Shown here in pieces: positions 9,227-17,309 of a stretch of 64,000 nt of DNA. Origin of the DNA: Actinocrispum wychmicini (GTDB lineage: Bacteria; Actinomycetota; Actinomycetes; Mycobacteriales; Pseudonocardiaceae); the NCBI RefSeq assembly GCF_004345645.1, contig NZ_SLWS01000005.1, positions 434,001 to 498,000 on the forward strand, read 5' to 3'. Each line of letters starts with the position of its first letter. The stretch's first letter is position 1. A program made the position numbers and the translations under genes. The notes under the pieces were generated by a model. It was not told the DNA's origin, ran no database searches, and saw nothing but the letters and a program-made list of their open reading frames with translations.

Positions 9227-10180
9227 ATGGCACAAGCGATAGTCGCGGAGGGACTGGTCAAGCGATATGGCCAGGTCACCGCCCTGAACGGCCTCGATCT
9301 GGTGGTCGAGGAAGGCACTGTGATGGCCTTGCTCGGCCCGAACGGCGCCGGCAAGACGACGGCGGTCCGGGTCTTCACCACGTTGCTGCCACCGGACGGC
9401 GGCAAGGCGACCGTGGCCGGGCTGGACGTGGTCCGGGACGCGCGACGGCTGAGAACGTCCATCGGCGTGTCCGGGCAGTACGCCGCGGTGGACGAGTACC
9501 TGACCGGGTTCGAGAACCTGGACATGGTCGGCCGGCTCTACCACCTCGGTGCCAAGCGCAGCCGCGAGCGGGCCAGGGAGCTGCTGCGGCAGTTCGACCT
9601 GGTCGAAGCCGGCGACCGGCCGGTGAAGGGGTACTCCGGCGGGATGCGCCGCCGCCTCGACCTGGCCGGCGCGCTGGTGGGCAACGCCCCGGTGCTGTTC
9701 CTGGACGAGCCGACCACCGGGCTGGACCCACGGGCCCGGTTCGGGCTGTGGGACGTGGTCGAAGGGCTGGTCGCGAGCGGAACCACGCTCCTGCTGACAA
9801 CGCAGTACATGGAGGAGGCCGAGCGGCTGGCGGACCTGATCGCGGTGATCGACCACGGCCACGTGATCGCCCTGGGCACCGCCGACGAACTGAAGGACCA
9901 GGTGGGTGGCGAGCGGCTCGAACTGGTCCTGAGTGACGTGGCGGACCTGGAGACGGCCAAGTCGGCGCTCGGCCGGGTCGCGGTTGGTGAGATCCAGTTG
10001 GACCCGGGCTCCCGCCGGGTGATCGTGCCGGTCAGCGGTGGGTCGGCGGCGCTGGTCGACGCGTTGACCCGGCTGTCGGAGGAGTCGGTGAAGGTGCTCG
10101 ACGTCGGGTTGCGCCGGCCCACCCTGGACGACGTCTTCCTGGCGCTGACCGGGCATGAGGCCGAGGAGGGGGACAAGTGA
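9227..10180 (+). CDS. DrrA-type ABC transporter ATP-binding protein
   Basis: 317-aa ATPase of the daunorubicin-resistance (DrrA) exporter family. Walker A GPNGAGKT at 37-44, Q-loop region, signature YSGGMRRR near 138, Walker B VLFLDEPTTGLD near 160, and the family's C-terminal domain ending RRPTLDDVFLALTG. ATG 9227 follows GGGGAGACGAA. It would energise the permease at 10449 to export lipids or a drug. Typically drrA and drrB overlap; here 268 bp intervene. Confidence 0.9.
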   Translation: MAQAIVAEGLVKRYGQVTALNGLDLVVEEGTVMALLGPNGAGKTTAVRVFTTLLPPDGGKATVAGLDVVRDARRLRTSIGVSGQYAAVDEYLTGFENLDMVGRLYHLGAKRSRERARELLRQFDLVEAGDRPVKGYSGGMRRRLDLAGALVGNAPVLFLDEPTTGLDPRARFGLWDVVEGLVASGTTLLLTTQYMEEAERLADLIAVIDHGHVIALGTADELKDQVGGERLELVLSDVADLETAKSALGRVAVGEIQLDPGSRRVIVPVSGGSAALVDALTRLSEESVKVLDVGLRRPTLDDVFLALTGHEAEEGDK

Positions 10181-10452
10181 CGAGAGTCGAGGGCTTTCTA
10201 CCGGCTTGGTGGGACGTGAGGACCCCGGCGGCGACTGCGGGCCGACTACGCCGGCAGGCCATGGGTTTCTCGGTTCGTTCCGCGGAACTCCGTGATGTAG
10301 GGGTCTTTATGGCCTGCCGCCGCAGCCAGCTCAAGGCCGCCGCACCCCATGTCCAATCGAACCTCCGTCGTCGGTTCATGCCCGTGCTACCTGCTGGACT
10401 TGGCTCCGCTTCCCACGTTCCGGCTGTGTCTACTGTGGATGGTGTGCGATGA
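10177..10452 (+). CDS. Unrecognised 91-codon ORF coupled between drrA and drrB
   Basis: An open frame that starts with a GTG overlapping the drrA stop (GTGA) and stops by overlapping the drrB start (ATGA), exactly as a coupled gene would. The product is basic, has no membrane segment or motif I recognise, and about 33 of 92 codons end in A or T, far more than in the neighbours. An 11-bp inverted repeat lies inside it. It may be a real small gene, or a frame-preserving insertion that happens to be open. Low confidence that it is translated. Confidence 0.3.
   Translation: MTRVEGFLPAWWDVRTPAATAGRLRRQAMGFSVRSAELRDVGVFMACRRSQLKAAAPHVQSNLRRRFMPVLPAGLGSASHVPAVSTVDGVR
10252..10319. repeat. 11-bp inverted repeat in the drrA-drrB insert
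   Basis: CGGCAGGCCAT at 10252-10262 and its reverse complement ATGGCCTGCCG at 10309-10319 enclose 46 bp that hold a further small palindrome, TTCCGCGGAA. It could fold as a stem-loop in the intercistronic RNA or be a trace of a small inserted element. Confidence 0.5.
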
Positions 10453-11252
10453 GTTCGGTGGCCGTGGCGTTGAGCGACGGGATGACCATTGCCCGGCGCA
10501 ACCTCATCAAGATCAAACGGGTTCCCGACCTGCTGGTGTTCACCACGTTGTCGCCGATCATGTTCGTGCTGCTGTTCGCGTACGTCTTCGGCAGCTCGAT
10601 CTCCGTTCCCGGGGTGTCCTACCGCGAGTTCCTGATCGCCGGGATCTTCGTGCAGACCGCCGTGTTCGGTGCCTCGTGGACCGGGGCCGGCCTGGCCGAG
10701 GACATCCAGAAAGGGATCATCGACCGGTTCCGGACGCTGCCGATGGCCCGGTCGGCGGTGCTCGTCGGACGGACCACGAGTGACGTCGCGATCAACATGA
10801 TCAGCTTGGTGGTCATGTCGCTCACCGGCCTGGTCGTGGGGTGGCGGATCCACTCGTCGTTCGGCGAAGCGGCGCTCGGGTTCGCGTTGCTGCTGCTGTT
10901 CGCGTACGCGTTGTCGTGGATGATGGCGGTCGTGGGGCTGTGGATCCGCAGTCCGGAGCTGTTCAACAACGCCAGCTTCATCGTGATCTTCCCGCTGACG
11001 TTCATCGCGAACACGTTCGTGCCGTCGTCGAACCTGCCCACGCCGCTCAAGGAGATCGCGGAGTGGAACCCGATCTCCGCGATCACCCAGGCGTTGAGAG
11101 AGCTGTTCGGCAACACCAACCCGTTGTTACCGGCGCCGGACGCGTGGCCCCTGCGGCACTCGGTGCTGATGAGCCTGGTCTGGACGGCGATCTTCCTGCT
11201 GATCTTCGTGCCGTTGGCGATCAGGCGTTACCGCAAGGCGGTGAGTCGCTAG
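10449..11252 (+). CDS. DrrB-type ABC-2 permease
   Basis: 267-aa ABC-2 permease with about six transmembrane segments, starting with a cytoplasmic N-terminus and ending RRYRKAVSR. Motifs include AGIFVQTAVFGASWTGAGLA and the PxTFIANTFVP stretch typical of the ABC-2/DrrB class. It is the membrane partner of the ATPase ending at 10180. ATG 10449 overlaps the preceding frame's stop. Its TAG stop forms the left edge of a 22-bp palindrome. Confidence 0.88.
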   Translation: MSSVAVALSDGMTIARRNLIKIKRVPDLLVFTTLSPIMFVLLFAYVFGSSISVPGVSYREFLIAGIFVQTAVFGASWTGAGLAEDIQKGIIDRFRTLPMARSAVLVGRTTSDVAINMISLVVMSLTGLVVGWRIHSSFGEAALGFALLLLFAYALSWMMAVVGLWIRSPELFNNASFIVIFPLTFIANTFVPSSNLPTPLKEIAEWNPISAITQALRELFGNTNPLLPAPDAWPLRHSVLMSLVWTAIFLLIFVPLAIRRYRKAVSR

Positions 11253-11271
11253 TGTGCCGCGCGGCACACTA
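11250..11271. terminator. Perfect 22-bp palindrome between convergent genes
   Basis: TAGTGTGCCGC followed immediately by GCGGCACACTA. The first three bases are the TAG stop of drrB and the last three are the TAG stop (reverse strand) of the aminopeptidase, so one palindrome supplies both stop codons. Its place between convergent genes suggests a bidirectional terminator; a protein-binding role is possible because there is no loop. Confidence 0.7.
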
Positions 11272-12480
11272 GAGCCGCCACTGGTCATCACGCAGGATGT
11301 CCACTCGGCCGCCGTCGCGGTGGATGCCGGTGACCGTGACCTCGGGGCCGCCGACCATGAAGTCGGTGTGCACCGCGGAGGAATTCAGCCCAACCGCGTC
11401 GAGTTCGGCCGCGGTGAGTTCCGAGGCGCCGGCAACGGCCGGCTTGATGCCGAATCCCCAGGCGAGATGGCAGGTCGCGTTCTCGTCGAGCAGTGTTTCC
11501 AGGAAGGTGATGCCAGACTGACCGATCCGCGACGAACCGTCCACCAGTGCGACCTCGCCGAGTTGCGCGGCGCCCCAGTCGGTTGCCAGCTGACCGCGCA
11601 CGGCGTCGGCGCCAGTGGTGGCGCGCACGTCGCGGACCCGGCCGTCGACGAAGGTCAACTGAAGATCGCGGACCACGGTGCTGCCCAACGCCAGTGGGCG
11701 GGTGGAGCGGACTGTTCCGTCGACCCGGCGGTAGTCGGGTGCGGTGAACACCTCCTCGGAGGGCAGGTTCGGCACGAAGAACCGGCCGTCCGTGGCGTGG
11801 TGGCCCACGACCTGCCAGTTCGCTTGTGGGATAAGGCCGATGGTCAGGTCGGTGCCCGGTCCGGCGAAGTGCACGGCGTCGAACGCCAACTCGTCGAGCC
11901 GGGTCGCTCGGGCGGCGAGTTCGTCGAGACGTGCCCGCCACGCGGCCGCCGGATCGGGCTCGTCCAGCCGCAGGAAGTGCTTGAGGTGCCGCCACAGTCT
12001 CGGCATGTCCGGTTCGCCGAACACCCGCTGCGCCCAGGCCGCGCTCGGGTAGGCGACGATCGTCCAGCACACCAGGTTGTCGGCCTGTAGGCGGTACCGC
12101 GACACGAGGCCGGGCATCCGGTCGAGTCCGGCACGGTCCGGATCCACATCGGACAGCAGGTCCGGCTCGGCCTCGCCGCGGATGTTGATCAGCACGCCGC
12201 GCCGCTCGCCGAGCTCCTGGTTGCGGTGGTCGAGCCACGCGGGCACTTCCGCCAGGGTCGCGGGTTCGGCGTGCCGCGTCCTGGACTGTTTGGCGTGCGG
12301 GTCGAAGTACCAGATGTCCACGTACCTCGCGCCGCGGGCGTACGCGCCTTCCGCCAGCGCGCGGGCCAGAGGGGCGTGTTCGATCTCGGCGTTGATCAGC
12401 ACCAGATCGTCGTCGCCTACCGGCACGCCAACAGTCAGTACGAGGTCGACGTAGGCGATCAGGTCAGAGTCAGAGATCAT
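11269..12480 (-). CDS. M29-family aminopeptidase
   Basis: 403-aa metallo-aminopeptidase of family M29 (thermophilic aminopeptidase T/AmpS type). Conserved blocks are present: NLPSEEVFTAPDYRRVDG, the GEVALVD segment, FLETLLDENATCHLAWG and SSAVHTDFMVG, which together supply the Glu/His/Asp ligands of the two-metal site. Cytoplasmic, no signal peptide. AAAGGAGTGA lies just before ATG 12480, inside the end of the MFS gene three bases upstream, so translation is linked to the transporter. This suggests peptide turnover connected with the exported or imported substrate. Confidence 0.87.
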   Translation of the reverse strand: MISDSDLIAYVDLVLTVGVPVGDDDLVLINAEIEHAPLARALAEGAYARGARYVDIWYFDPHAKQSRTRHAEPATLAEVPAWLDHRNQELGERRGVLINIRGEAEPDLLSDVDPDRAGLDRMPGLVSRYRLQADNLVCWTIVAYPSAAWAQRVFGEPDMPRLWRHLKHFLRLDEPDPAAAWRARLDELAARATRLDELAFDAVHFAGPGTDLTIGLIPQANWQVVGHHATDGRFFVPNLPSEEVFTAPDYRRVDGTVRSTRPLALGSTVVRDLQLTFVDGRVRDVRATTGADAVRGQLATDWGAAQLGEVALVDGSSRIGQSGITFLETLLDENATCHLAWGFGIKPAVAGASELTAAELDAVGLNSSAVHTDFMVGGPEVTVTGIHRDGGRVDILRDDQWRL

Positions 12481-12483
12481 CGT

Positions 12484-13596
12484 TCACTCCTTTACCGGTG
12501 GGCCAGGCCCGACGACGGACGCCAGCAGGACCGCGGCGGCGGTTGAGATCACCGCGGCGGTCGCGAAGCCGAACCACAGGCCGAACAATTGGTTGACCGC
12601 GCCCAGACTCAGCGCGGAGGTCAGGTAGCCGACGTCGAAGAACGCCGTCACCGTGGCCAACACAGAACCTCGTTGTGAGGCAGGCACTGCGTTGATCGCG
12701 GTGGTGAGAAACGCCGGCAGGCCAAGGGCTTGGCCGACAGCGAGCAAGGTCGTGCCGCTGACCAGTCCGGGTGGTCGCGGCCACACCACCAGGACGAGCA
12801 GTCCTACGGCGGTGAAGACAAGCGAGACGACCCCGGTTCGGCGTGCGCTGAACCGCTCGGTCACTCGATGCCCCAGCACGCGTACACCGAGCAGAACCGC
12901 GCCGTAGACGAGGTATTCGACCTGGGCGTCGCGCCCACCGAGTTCAGCCACGTAAAGGGGGATGAACGTGTTGAAGGTGGTGTAGCCCCACACGCTCGCG
13001 GCGTAGGCGATGCCTGGCAGCAATCCCGCGCGATGTACCAACGGGACCTTGTCCGCACGGGAGTGGTTGGTGGCTGGCAAGGTGAAGGCGCAGCCCGCTG
13101 CGGCGAGCGCGGCGAGGGATGCTGCGATCCAGACCGCCGGAAAACCCCAGTTGGCCCGCAGAACCTCGCCGATCGGAGCGCCAAGCAGCAGTCCGGCGTA
13201 TACGGCGACGGAGAACCACGTGACTCGCGTCGGCGCACCGTGGTCTTCCGACACGGCCGCTGCAGCGAAGCCGACATAGACGAGCGCTTCGCCGACACCG
13301 GCCACCACTCGGCAAACCAGCAGCGCGGGCATCGAGTCGGCAGCGAGCAAACCGAGTGTGGCGATCGCGAGCGTGATCGCGCCTGCGGCAGCGGCGCTTC
13401 GAGGCGTGCGCCGATCGACTACGCGTCCGGCGAAGGGGCGCGCCAGGATCGCTGCCACGCTCGGCAAAGCCGCGGCGAGCCCGACCATGCCGAAACTCTG
13501 GCCCAGGGGACCGGTGACGTATCGCGGAAGTGTCGGCACCAGCAAACCTATGGACAAGAAGCAGGTGCCGGCCCCAATGAGGACGGTCGACTTCAT
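12484..13596 (-). CDS. MFS transporter
   Basis: 370-aa major facilitator with 12 predicted helices. The loop 2-3 motif reads LARPFAGRVVDRRTPR, the usual MFS motif A. ATG 13596 is chosen since it overlaps the stop of the upstream regulator (ATGA); a longer frame to 13734 lies inside the regulator gene. Likely drug or metabolite efflux under control of that regulator, but the substrate is unknown. Confidence 0.85.
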   Translation of the reverse strand: MKSTVLIGAGTCFLSIGLLVPTLPRYVTGPLGQSFGMVGLAAALPSVAAILARPFAGRVVDRRTPRSAAAAGAITLAIATLGLLAADSMPALLVCRVVAGVGEALVYVGFAAAAVSEDHGAPTRVTWFSVAVYAGLLLGAPIGEVLRANWGFPAVWIAASLAALAAAGCAFTLPATNHSRADKVPLVHRAGLLPGIAYAASVWGYTTFNTFIPLYVAELGGRDAQVEYLVYGAVLLGVRVLGHRVTERFSARRTGVVSLVFTAVGLLVLVVWPRPPGLVSGTTLLAVGQALGLPAFLTTAINAVPASQRGSVLATVTAFFDVGYLTSALSLGAVNQLFGLWFGFATAAVISTAAAVLLASVVGPGPPVKE

Positions 13597-14108
13597 GTGA
13601 GTTCGTACAGAAACGCCGTCAGGCTGACGTGGACACTGCCCTCGGCCCGCGGCGGACCTGCTTTGTCGTGGGCCAGCCGGATCGCGTCGTCGACGAGCGA
13701 AACCACCTGCTCCCAGGTTTCCTGCGGCAGCCACACCTCGGCGTCCGCGCTGTGCCGCTGCCGGCTCATCGCCGCCTGCCGGCGACGCAGGTCGGTGAGG
13801 GTGGCTTCCAGCAACAGTTGCCGGCTGTCGCCGGAACTGTCGAGGCGGGCCGTGCTGGCCGGGTCGTAGGTGTATCGCCGCTGGGGTTGGCCGCGACCGG
13901 GGTTGTCGACGTGGTCGTCCACCCGCCGCAGGAATCCGGCGGCCACCAGCTGGCGCAGGTGATAACTCGCCGAGGCGTGCGCGATGCCCAACTCGTCGGC
14001 CACCTCGGTGGCCGACATCGCGGCGCCGGTCACCAGCGACACGATCCGGATCCGCAGCGGGTTGGCCAGTGCCCGAAGCGGAACCACGGACTCATTATCC
14101 CAAGACAT
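13593..14108 (-). CDS. ArsR-like winged-helix regulator (autorepressor)
   Basis: 171-aa regulator. The N-terminal HTH shows LRALANPLRIRIVSLV, then the recognition region SATEVADELGIAHASASYHL, a typical ArsR/HTH_20 fold, followed by a wing with RRYTYDP and a helical C-terminal region. No metal-binding Cys motif is visible, so it is not an obvious metal sensor. It heads the operon regulator-MFS-aminopeptidase. Its ATG (14108) sits inside a perfect 12-bp-arm palindrome that also covers the -10 box, which implies tight autorepression. Confidence 0.85.
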   Translation of the reverse strand: MSWDNESVVPLRALANPLRIRIVSLVTGAAMSATEVADELGIAHASASYHLRQLVAAGFLRRVDDHVDNPGRGQPQRRYTYDPASTARLDSSGDSRQLLLEATLTDLRRRQAAMSRQRHSADAEVWLPQETWEQVVSLVDDAIRLAHDKAGPPRAEGSVHVSLTAFLYELT

Positions 14109-14119
14109 CTTGGGATAAT
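14094..14119. promoter_or_regulatory. Operator overlapping start codon of the HTH regulator
   Basis: ATTATCCCAAGA, CA, TCTTGGGATAAT: perfect 12-bp arms. The right arm contains the reverse-strand -10 candidate TATTAT (14120-14115) and the left arm contains codons 2-5. The -10 lies six bases before the ATG, so the mRNA is probably leaderless and a bound repressor would cover both. Confidence 0.8.
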
Positions 14120-14188
14120 AGCAAGGCCGTCAGGGAACCAACAGGTTGTTCTCACACGATTCCCAGGGACCGTCCATAACGTGGAAAT

Positions 14189-15052
14189 GTGTCCGGGTTC
14201 GGTCGAAGAGCGCTGGTCAGTGGCCTGGTTGTGGCCGCGGTCGTGCTCGCGGCGCCGACTCTCGCGACGTCGGTTACCCCGGCCGACCTCGCGGTGGAGG
14301 TGTTGGCGCCGCCGCCGATCCCGGTCACTCCAGGCCCCGCGCCCGAGTACGCGCACAACATGGTGGCGGCCGCGATGAACGCGGTCCCGGACGGCATGAC
14401 GGTCGGGACGGCCGTGCTCGACCTGACAACGGGTGACCTGGAGACCGACGGTGTCGACCAGTTCTACTCGGCCTCGCTGTCCAAACTCATGCTGGTCGTG
14501 GACATGCTGGACCGAAATGTCGACTTGTCCACATCAGACGATCAACTCGTCGCCCGCGCCCTGAGCGTGAGCGACGACAACGCCATGAACGCGTTATGGG
14601 AGAAGTTCGACGGCCCGGACGCCATGACCAGGGTCGCCGACTCCCTCAACCTGCCGGACACGGCCACGCCGGACGACGCCAGCCAATGGGGCGAGACCGA
14701 GGTGTCCCCGGCCGGTTTCGCCCGGCTGTACCAACACATCCTGACCGAGATGGACCCGGACGACCGGGACCGGATCGTGGGCGACCTCAGTGCCGCCCAA
14801 CCCACCGCCGCGGACGGCTTCCACCAGTTCTTCGGCCTCCTCGGCCAGCCCGTGGCCGACTACGCCAAACAAGGCTGGATGTACTACGGCAGCAAGCTCT
14901 ACCTGCACAGCGCCGGCGTCGTCCACGACAACACCGGCGACTACGTCGTCGTCCTGATGTCCGTTCAGCCGGTGACGGCCGTGGCCACCGCCGAAGCGAA
15001 GGTCAACACCGTGGCCTCGGCCATGCTCGACGTCCTCGCCGGCGACTCATGA
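14189..15052 (+). CDS. Secreted serine hydrolase (beta-lactamase-like)
   Basis: 287 aa with an N-terminal signal/anchor (LVSGLVVAAVVLAAPTLA) and a Pro-rich linker. The catalytic fold is of the penicillin-binding/class A beta-lactamase type: SLSK (SxxK nucleophile) near residue 97, SVSDDNAMN around 130 as the SxN-like block, and KQGWM around 230 in place of KTG. Such proteins occur as Mycobacterium LpqF-like hydrolases; true beta-lactamase activity is not implied. GTG 14189 has a GGAA upstream. It is divergent from the regulator operon and its 3' end overlaps the alpha-galactosidase by six bases. Confidence 0.8.
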   Translation: MSGFGRRALVSGLVVAAVVLAAPTLATSVTPADLAVEVLAPPPIPVTPGPAPEYAHNMVAAAMNAVPDGMTVGTAVLDLTTGDLETDGVDQFYSASLSKLMLVVDMLDRNVDLSTSDDQLVARALSVSDDNAMNALWEKFDGPDAMTRVADSLNLPDTATPDDASQWGETEVSPAGFARLYQHILTEMDPDDRDRIVGDLSAAQPTAADGFHQFFGLLGQPVADYAKQGWMYYGSKLYLHSAGVVHDNTGDYVVVLMSVQPVTAVATAEAKVNTVASAMLDVLAGDS

Positions 15053-16381
15053 TTCGACGAAGTACCGCGGAACCTGTTCGGACAGCAGGCGGCGGGTGGT
15101 CTCCAGACCCCATTCGTCCAGCTGGTCAAGGCCGTCGGAGGAACCGCGCAGGCCGCCGAACTGCGACACGTGGGCGGCCCAGTGTTCACGGCGTTCGACG
15201 TCCGGGCGGGCGACGAGGCAGTCGGGGTCGTTGATCCAGAAACGGCCGTGCTGGAAGGCCCGGGAGATGCCGTTGAGGGTCGCGCCCCACTGGCCGGGCA
15301 TGGAGATGTCACCGTCCGCCGGCATGTAGGCCGGCGCGATGTCCGGGCTGACGCGCATCGCGTCCACCAGGCCGATCGACGGCAGTTGAGGCGCTCCGCA
15401 GCCGAGCAGGTAGGCGTCCGGGCCGATCGCGTCCCGGATCAGGGCCAGCGCCTCGCGGTAGGCGGTGATCGGGTCGACTTCGGCGTACCGGCGGCCGAAC
15501 AGCGCGCCCGCGTAGACGAAGTCGATCTTGTGGAAGTCGATGCCCCAGTCGCGGAACGTCCGGTAGACGCCGGCCAGGTACTCGGCGGCGTCCGGGTGTG
15601 TGGTGTCCAGTGTGTACAGATCCTGGTTCCAGTTGTGGCCGGCGCTGACCGGTGAGCCGTCGTAGTTGCGCACCAGCCATTCCGGGTGGTCGGCGGCGAC
15701 CGCGGAGCGTGCGCCGACCAGGAACGGGGCCGTCCAGATGCCGGCCCGGTGGTCCGAGTCGCGGATCCGGGCGAACAGGCCGGGCACGTCGGCGAAGTCC
15801 GGGGACGGCACCAGCCAGTCGCCGATCTCCACCTGGTAGCCGTCGTCCACCTGGACCACGTCGATCGGTAACGAGTCCATCAGCGCCAAATTGTCATCCA
15901 CATTGGACTCGGTGACCTTGGTGAAGTACTGGTACCACGAGCACCAGATGGTCGGTGCCGGCCGGGGCGCGGCCAGTCCCAGCCCGGCGGCCACGTCGTC
16001 GGCCCAGCGGGCCAACGCGCCCTGCACCCCGCCAGGGCCGGCGTCGGTCCGGTCGGTGACCTCGCCGCTCGCGGACACCACCGCCCGGGAGTCCACAATG
16101 GATACGTCGATGGCGGGCACCGAGGCGGTCGGGTCGGCCGAGGCGATCACGTGCACCGGCCCGCCGTCGCCCGGGTCGACCACCACCAGGCCTTCGCCGC
16201 GGTAGACGTCGGGCGCCGGCAGTGACTCCGCCCGCCACGCGCCGATCCGCCGGATGTCGTTGGCCGGCCGGTACGGCAGCGTCCCGGGGGAGTACGACGT
16301 GGACGGCGACCACGACTGCCAACCCTGCTCGTGCACCAGGGCGCGGGACGGGTCGATGGGTATCTCGGTGACCGGCCGCAC
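15047..16381 (-). CDS. GH36-type alpha-galactosidase
   Basis: 444-aa cytoplasmic glycoside hydrolase of the GH36/melibiase clan. The (beta/alpha)8 barrel shows WCSWYQYFTKVTE, VDDGYQ, the nucleophile block FHKIDFVYAG and the acid/base block MRVSPDI. It removes terminal alpha-galactosyl groups from imported oligosaccharides. It is shorter than large GH36 enzymes, with a reduced N-terminal beta domain. GTG 16381 is preferred over a TTG at 16405, because GAAAGG overlaps the permease stop just upstream. Last gene of a binding protein/permease/permease/hydrolase operon. Confidence 0.85.
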   Translation of the reverse strand: MRPVTEIPIDPSRALVHEQGWQSWSPSTSYSPGTLPYRPANDIRRIGAWRAESLPAPDVYRGEGLVVVDPGDGGPVHVIASADPTASVPAIDVSIVDSRAVVSASGEVTDRTDAGPGGVQGALARWADDVAAGLGLAAPRPAPTIWCSWYQYFTKVTESNVDDNLALMDSLPIDVVQVDDGYQVEIGDWLVPSPDFADVPGLFARIRDSDHRAGIWTAPFLVGARSAVAADHPEWLVRNYDGSPVSAGHNWNQDLYTLDTTHPDAAEYLAGVYRTFRDWGIDFHKIDFVYAGALFGRRYAEVDPITAYREALALIRDAIGPDAYLLGCGAPQLPSIGLVDAMRVSPDIAPAYMPADGDISMPGQWGATLNGISRAFQHGRFWINDPDCLVARPDVERREHWAAHVSQFGGLRGSSDGLDQLDEWGLETTRRLLSEQVPRYFVES

Positions 16382-16385
16382 AGCA

Positions 16386-17309
16386 TCAGCCTTTCGTCGA
16401 TCCAAGGGTGAGACCGCCGACGAACTGCCGTTGCAGCGCGAAGAACACCACGAGACAGGGGACGGCGACCAACAGGGAACCGGCGGCGAGCAGGTTGTAG
16501 TCGGTGAAGAACTGGCCTCTCAGGTTCGACAGCGCGGACGTCACCGGCATCTTGTCGCCGGTCTGGATCAGCACGATCGCCCAGAAGAAGTCGTTGTAGA
16601 TCCAGGTGAACTCGAGCGTGGCCAACGCGCCGATCGCGGGCCGGCACAGCGGCATGATGACCTGCCAGTACTGCCGGAACACCCCGGCGCCGTCCACCCG
16701 CGCGGCCTCGGTCAGCTCGGTCGGGATCGTGCGCATGTAGTTGCTGAGCACGAACGTGCAGAACCCGGTCTGGAACGCGATGTGGATCAGGATCAGCCCG
16801 AGTTGCGTGTCGAGCAGGGTCTCCTTGTAGTTCAGCCATTCCGGCACCGGGATCAGCCGGTACAGCCGGTACAGCGGGGTGATGATGACCTGCTGCGGCA
16901 GGAGGTTGCCGGCGGTGAAGATCATCAACAGCACGAGGTTGAACCGGAAGCTGAACCGGGTCACGCCGAACGCCACGAACGAGCTGAACAGCAGGATGAC
17001 GATCAGCGCGGGGATGGTGATCTCGAGCGAGTTCAGGAAGTACGTGGGCAGGTCCGCACTCGACCACGCCTTGCCGAAGTTGCTGAGCGTCAGGTCGTGC
17101 GGCCAGGAGAAGTAGCCGTTGGTGGCGGTGTCGTCGTACGTGCGCAGCGAGGCGAAGACCGTCCACAGCAGCGGCGCGAGCCAGATCAGGCACACGATGA
17201 CCAGGAACGTGTGCAACGCGATCCGTGACGCGCGCAGCCGAGCGTGTTTCTTGTGCTTCTGGCCGGTCCCGGCCTGGGACAGGAACGGCCGGTCCAAGGT
17301 CGTCGTCAC
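16386..17309 (-). CDS. ABC sugar transporter permease (MalG type)
   Basis: 307-aa inner-membrane permease with six helices. The EAA loop reads ELTEAARVDGAGVFRQYWQVIMPLCRPAIG, which docks the ATPase. GTG 17309 has GGGAGG seven bases upstream and overlaps the stop of the MalF-type gene (GTGA). No ATPase gene is present in the locus, so a shared MsiK-like ATPase encoded elsewhere is expected, as is common for actinobacterial sugar importers. Confidence 0.88.
   Translation of the reverse strand: MTTTLDRPFLSQAGTGQKHKKHARLRASRIALHTFLVIVCLIWLAPLLWTVFASLRTYDDTATNGYFSWPHDLTLSNFGKAWSSADLPTYFLNSLEITIPALIVILLFSSFVAFGVTRFSFRFNLVLLMIFTAGNLLPQQVIITPLYRLYRLIPVPEWLNYKETLLDTQLGLILIHIAFQTGFCTFVLSNYMRTIPTELTEAARVDGAGVFRQYWQVIMPLCRPAIGALATLEFTWIYNDFFWAIVLIQTGDKMPVTSALSNLRGQFFTDYNLLAAGSLLVAVPCLVVFFALQRQFVGGLTLGSTKG

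Noticed and set aside
12730..13869. Long plus-strand frame opposite the MFS and regulator genes
   Set aside because: Shadow of real genes on the other strand; composition lacks protein-like features and there is no ribosome site.
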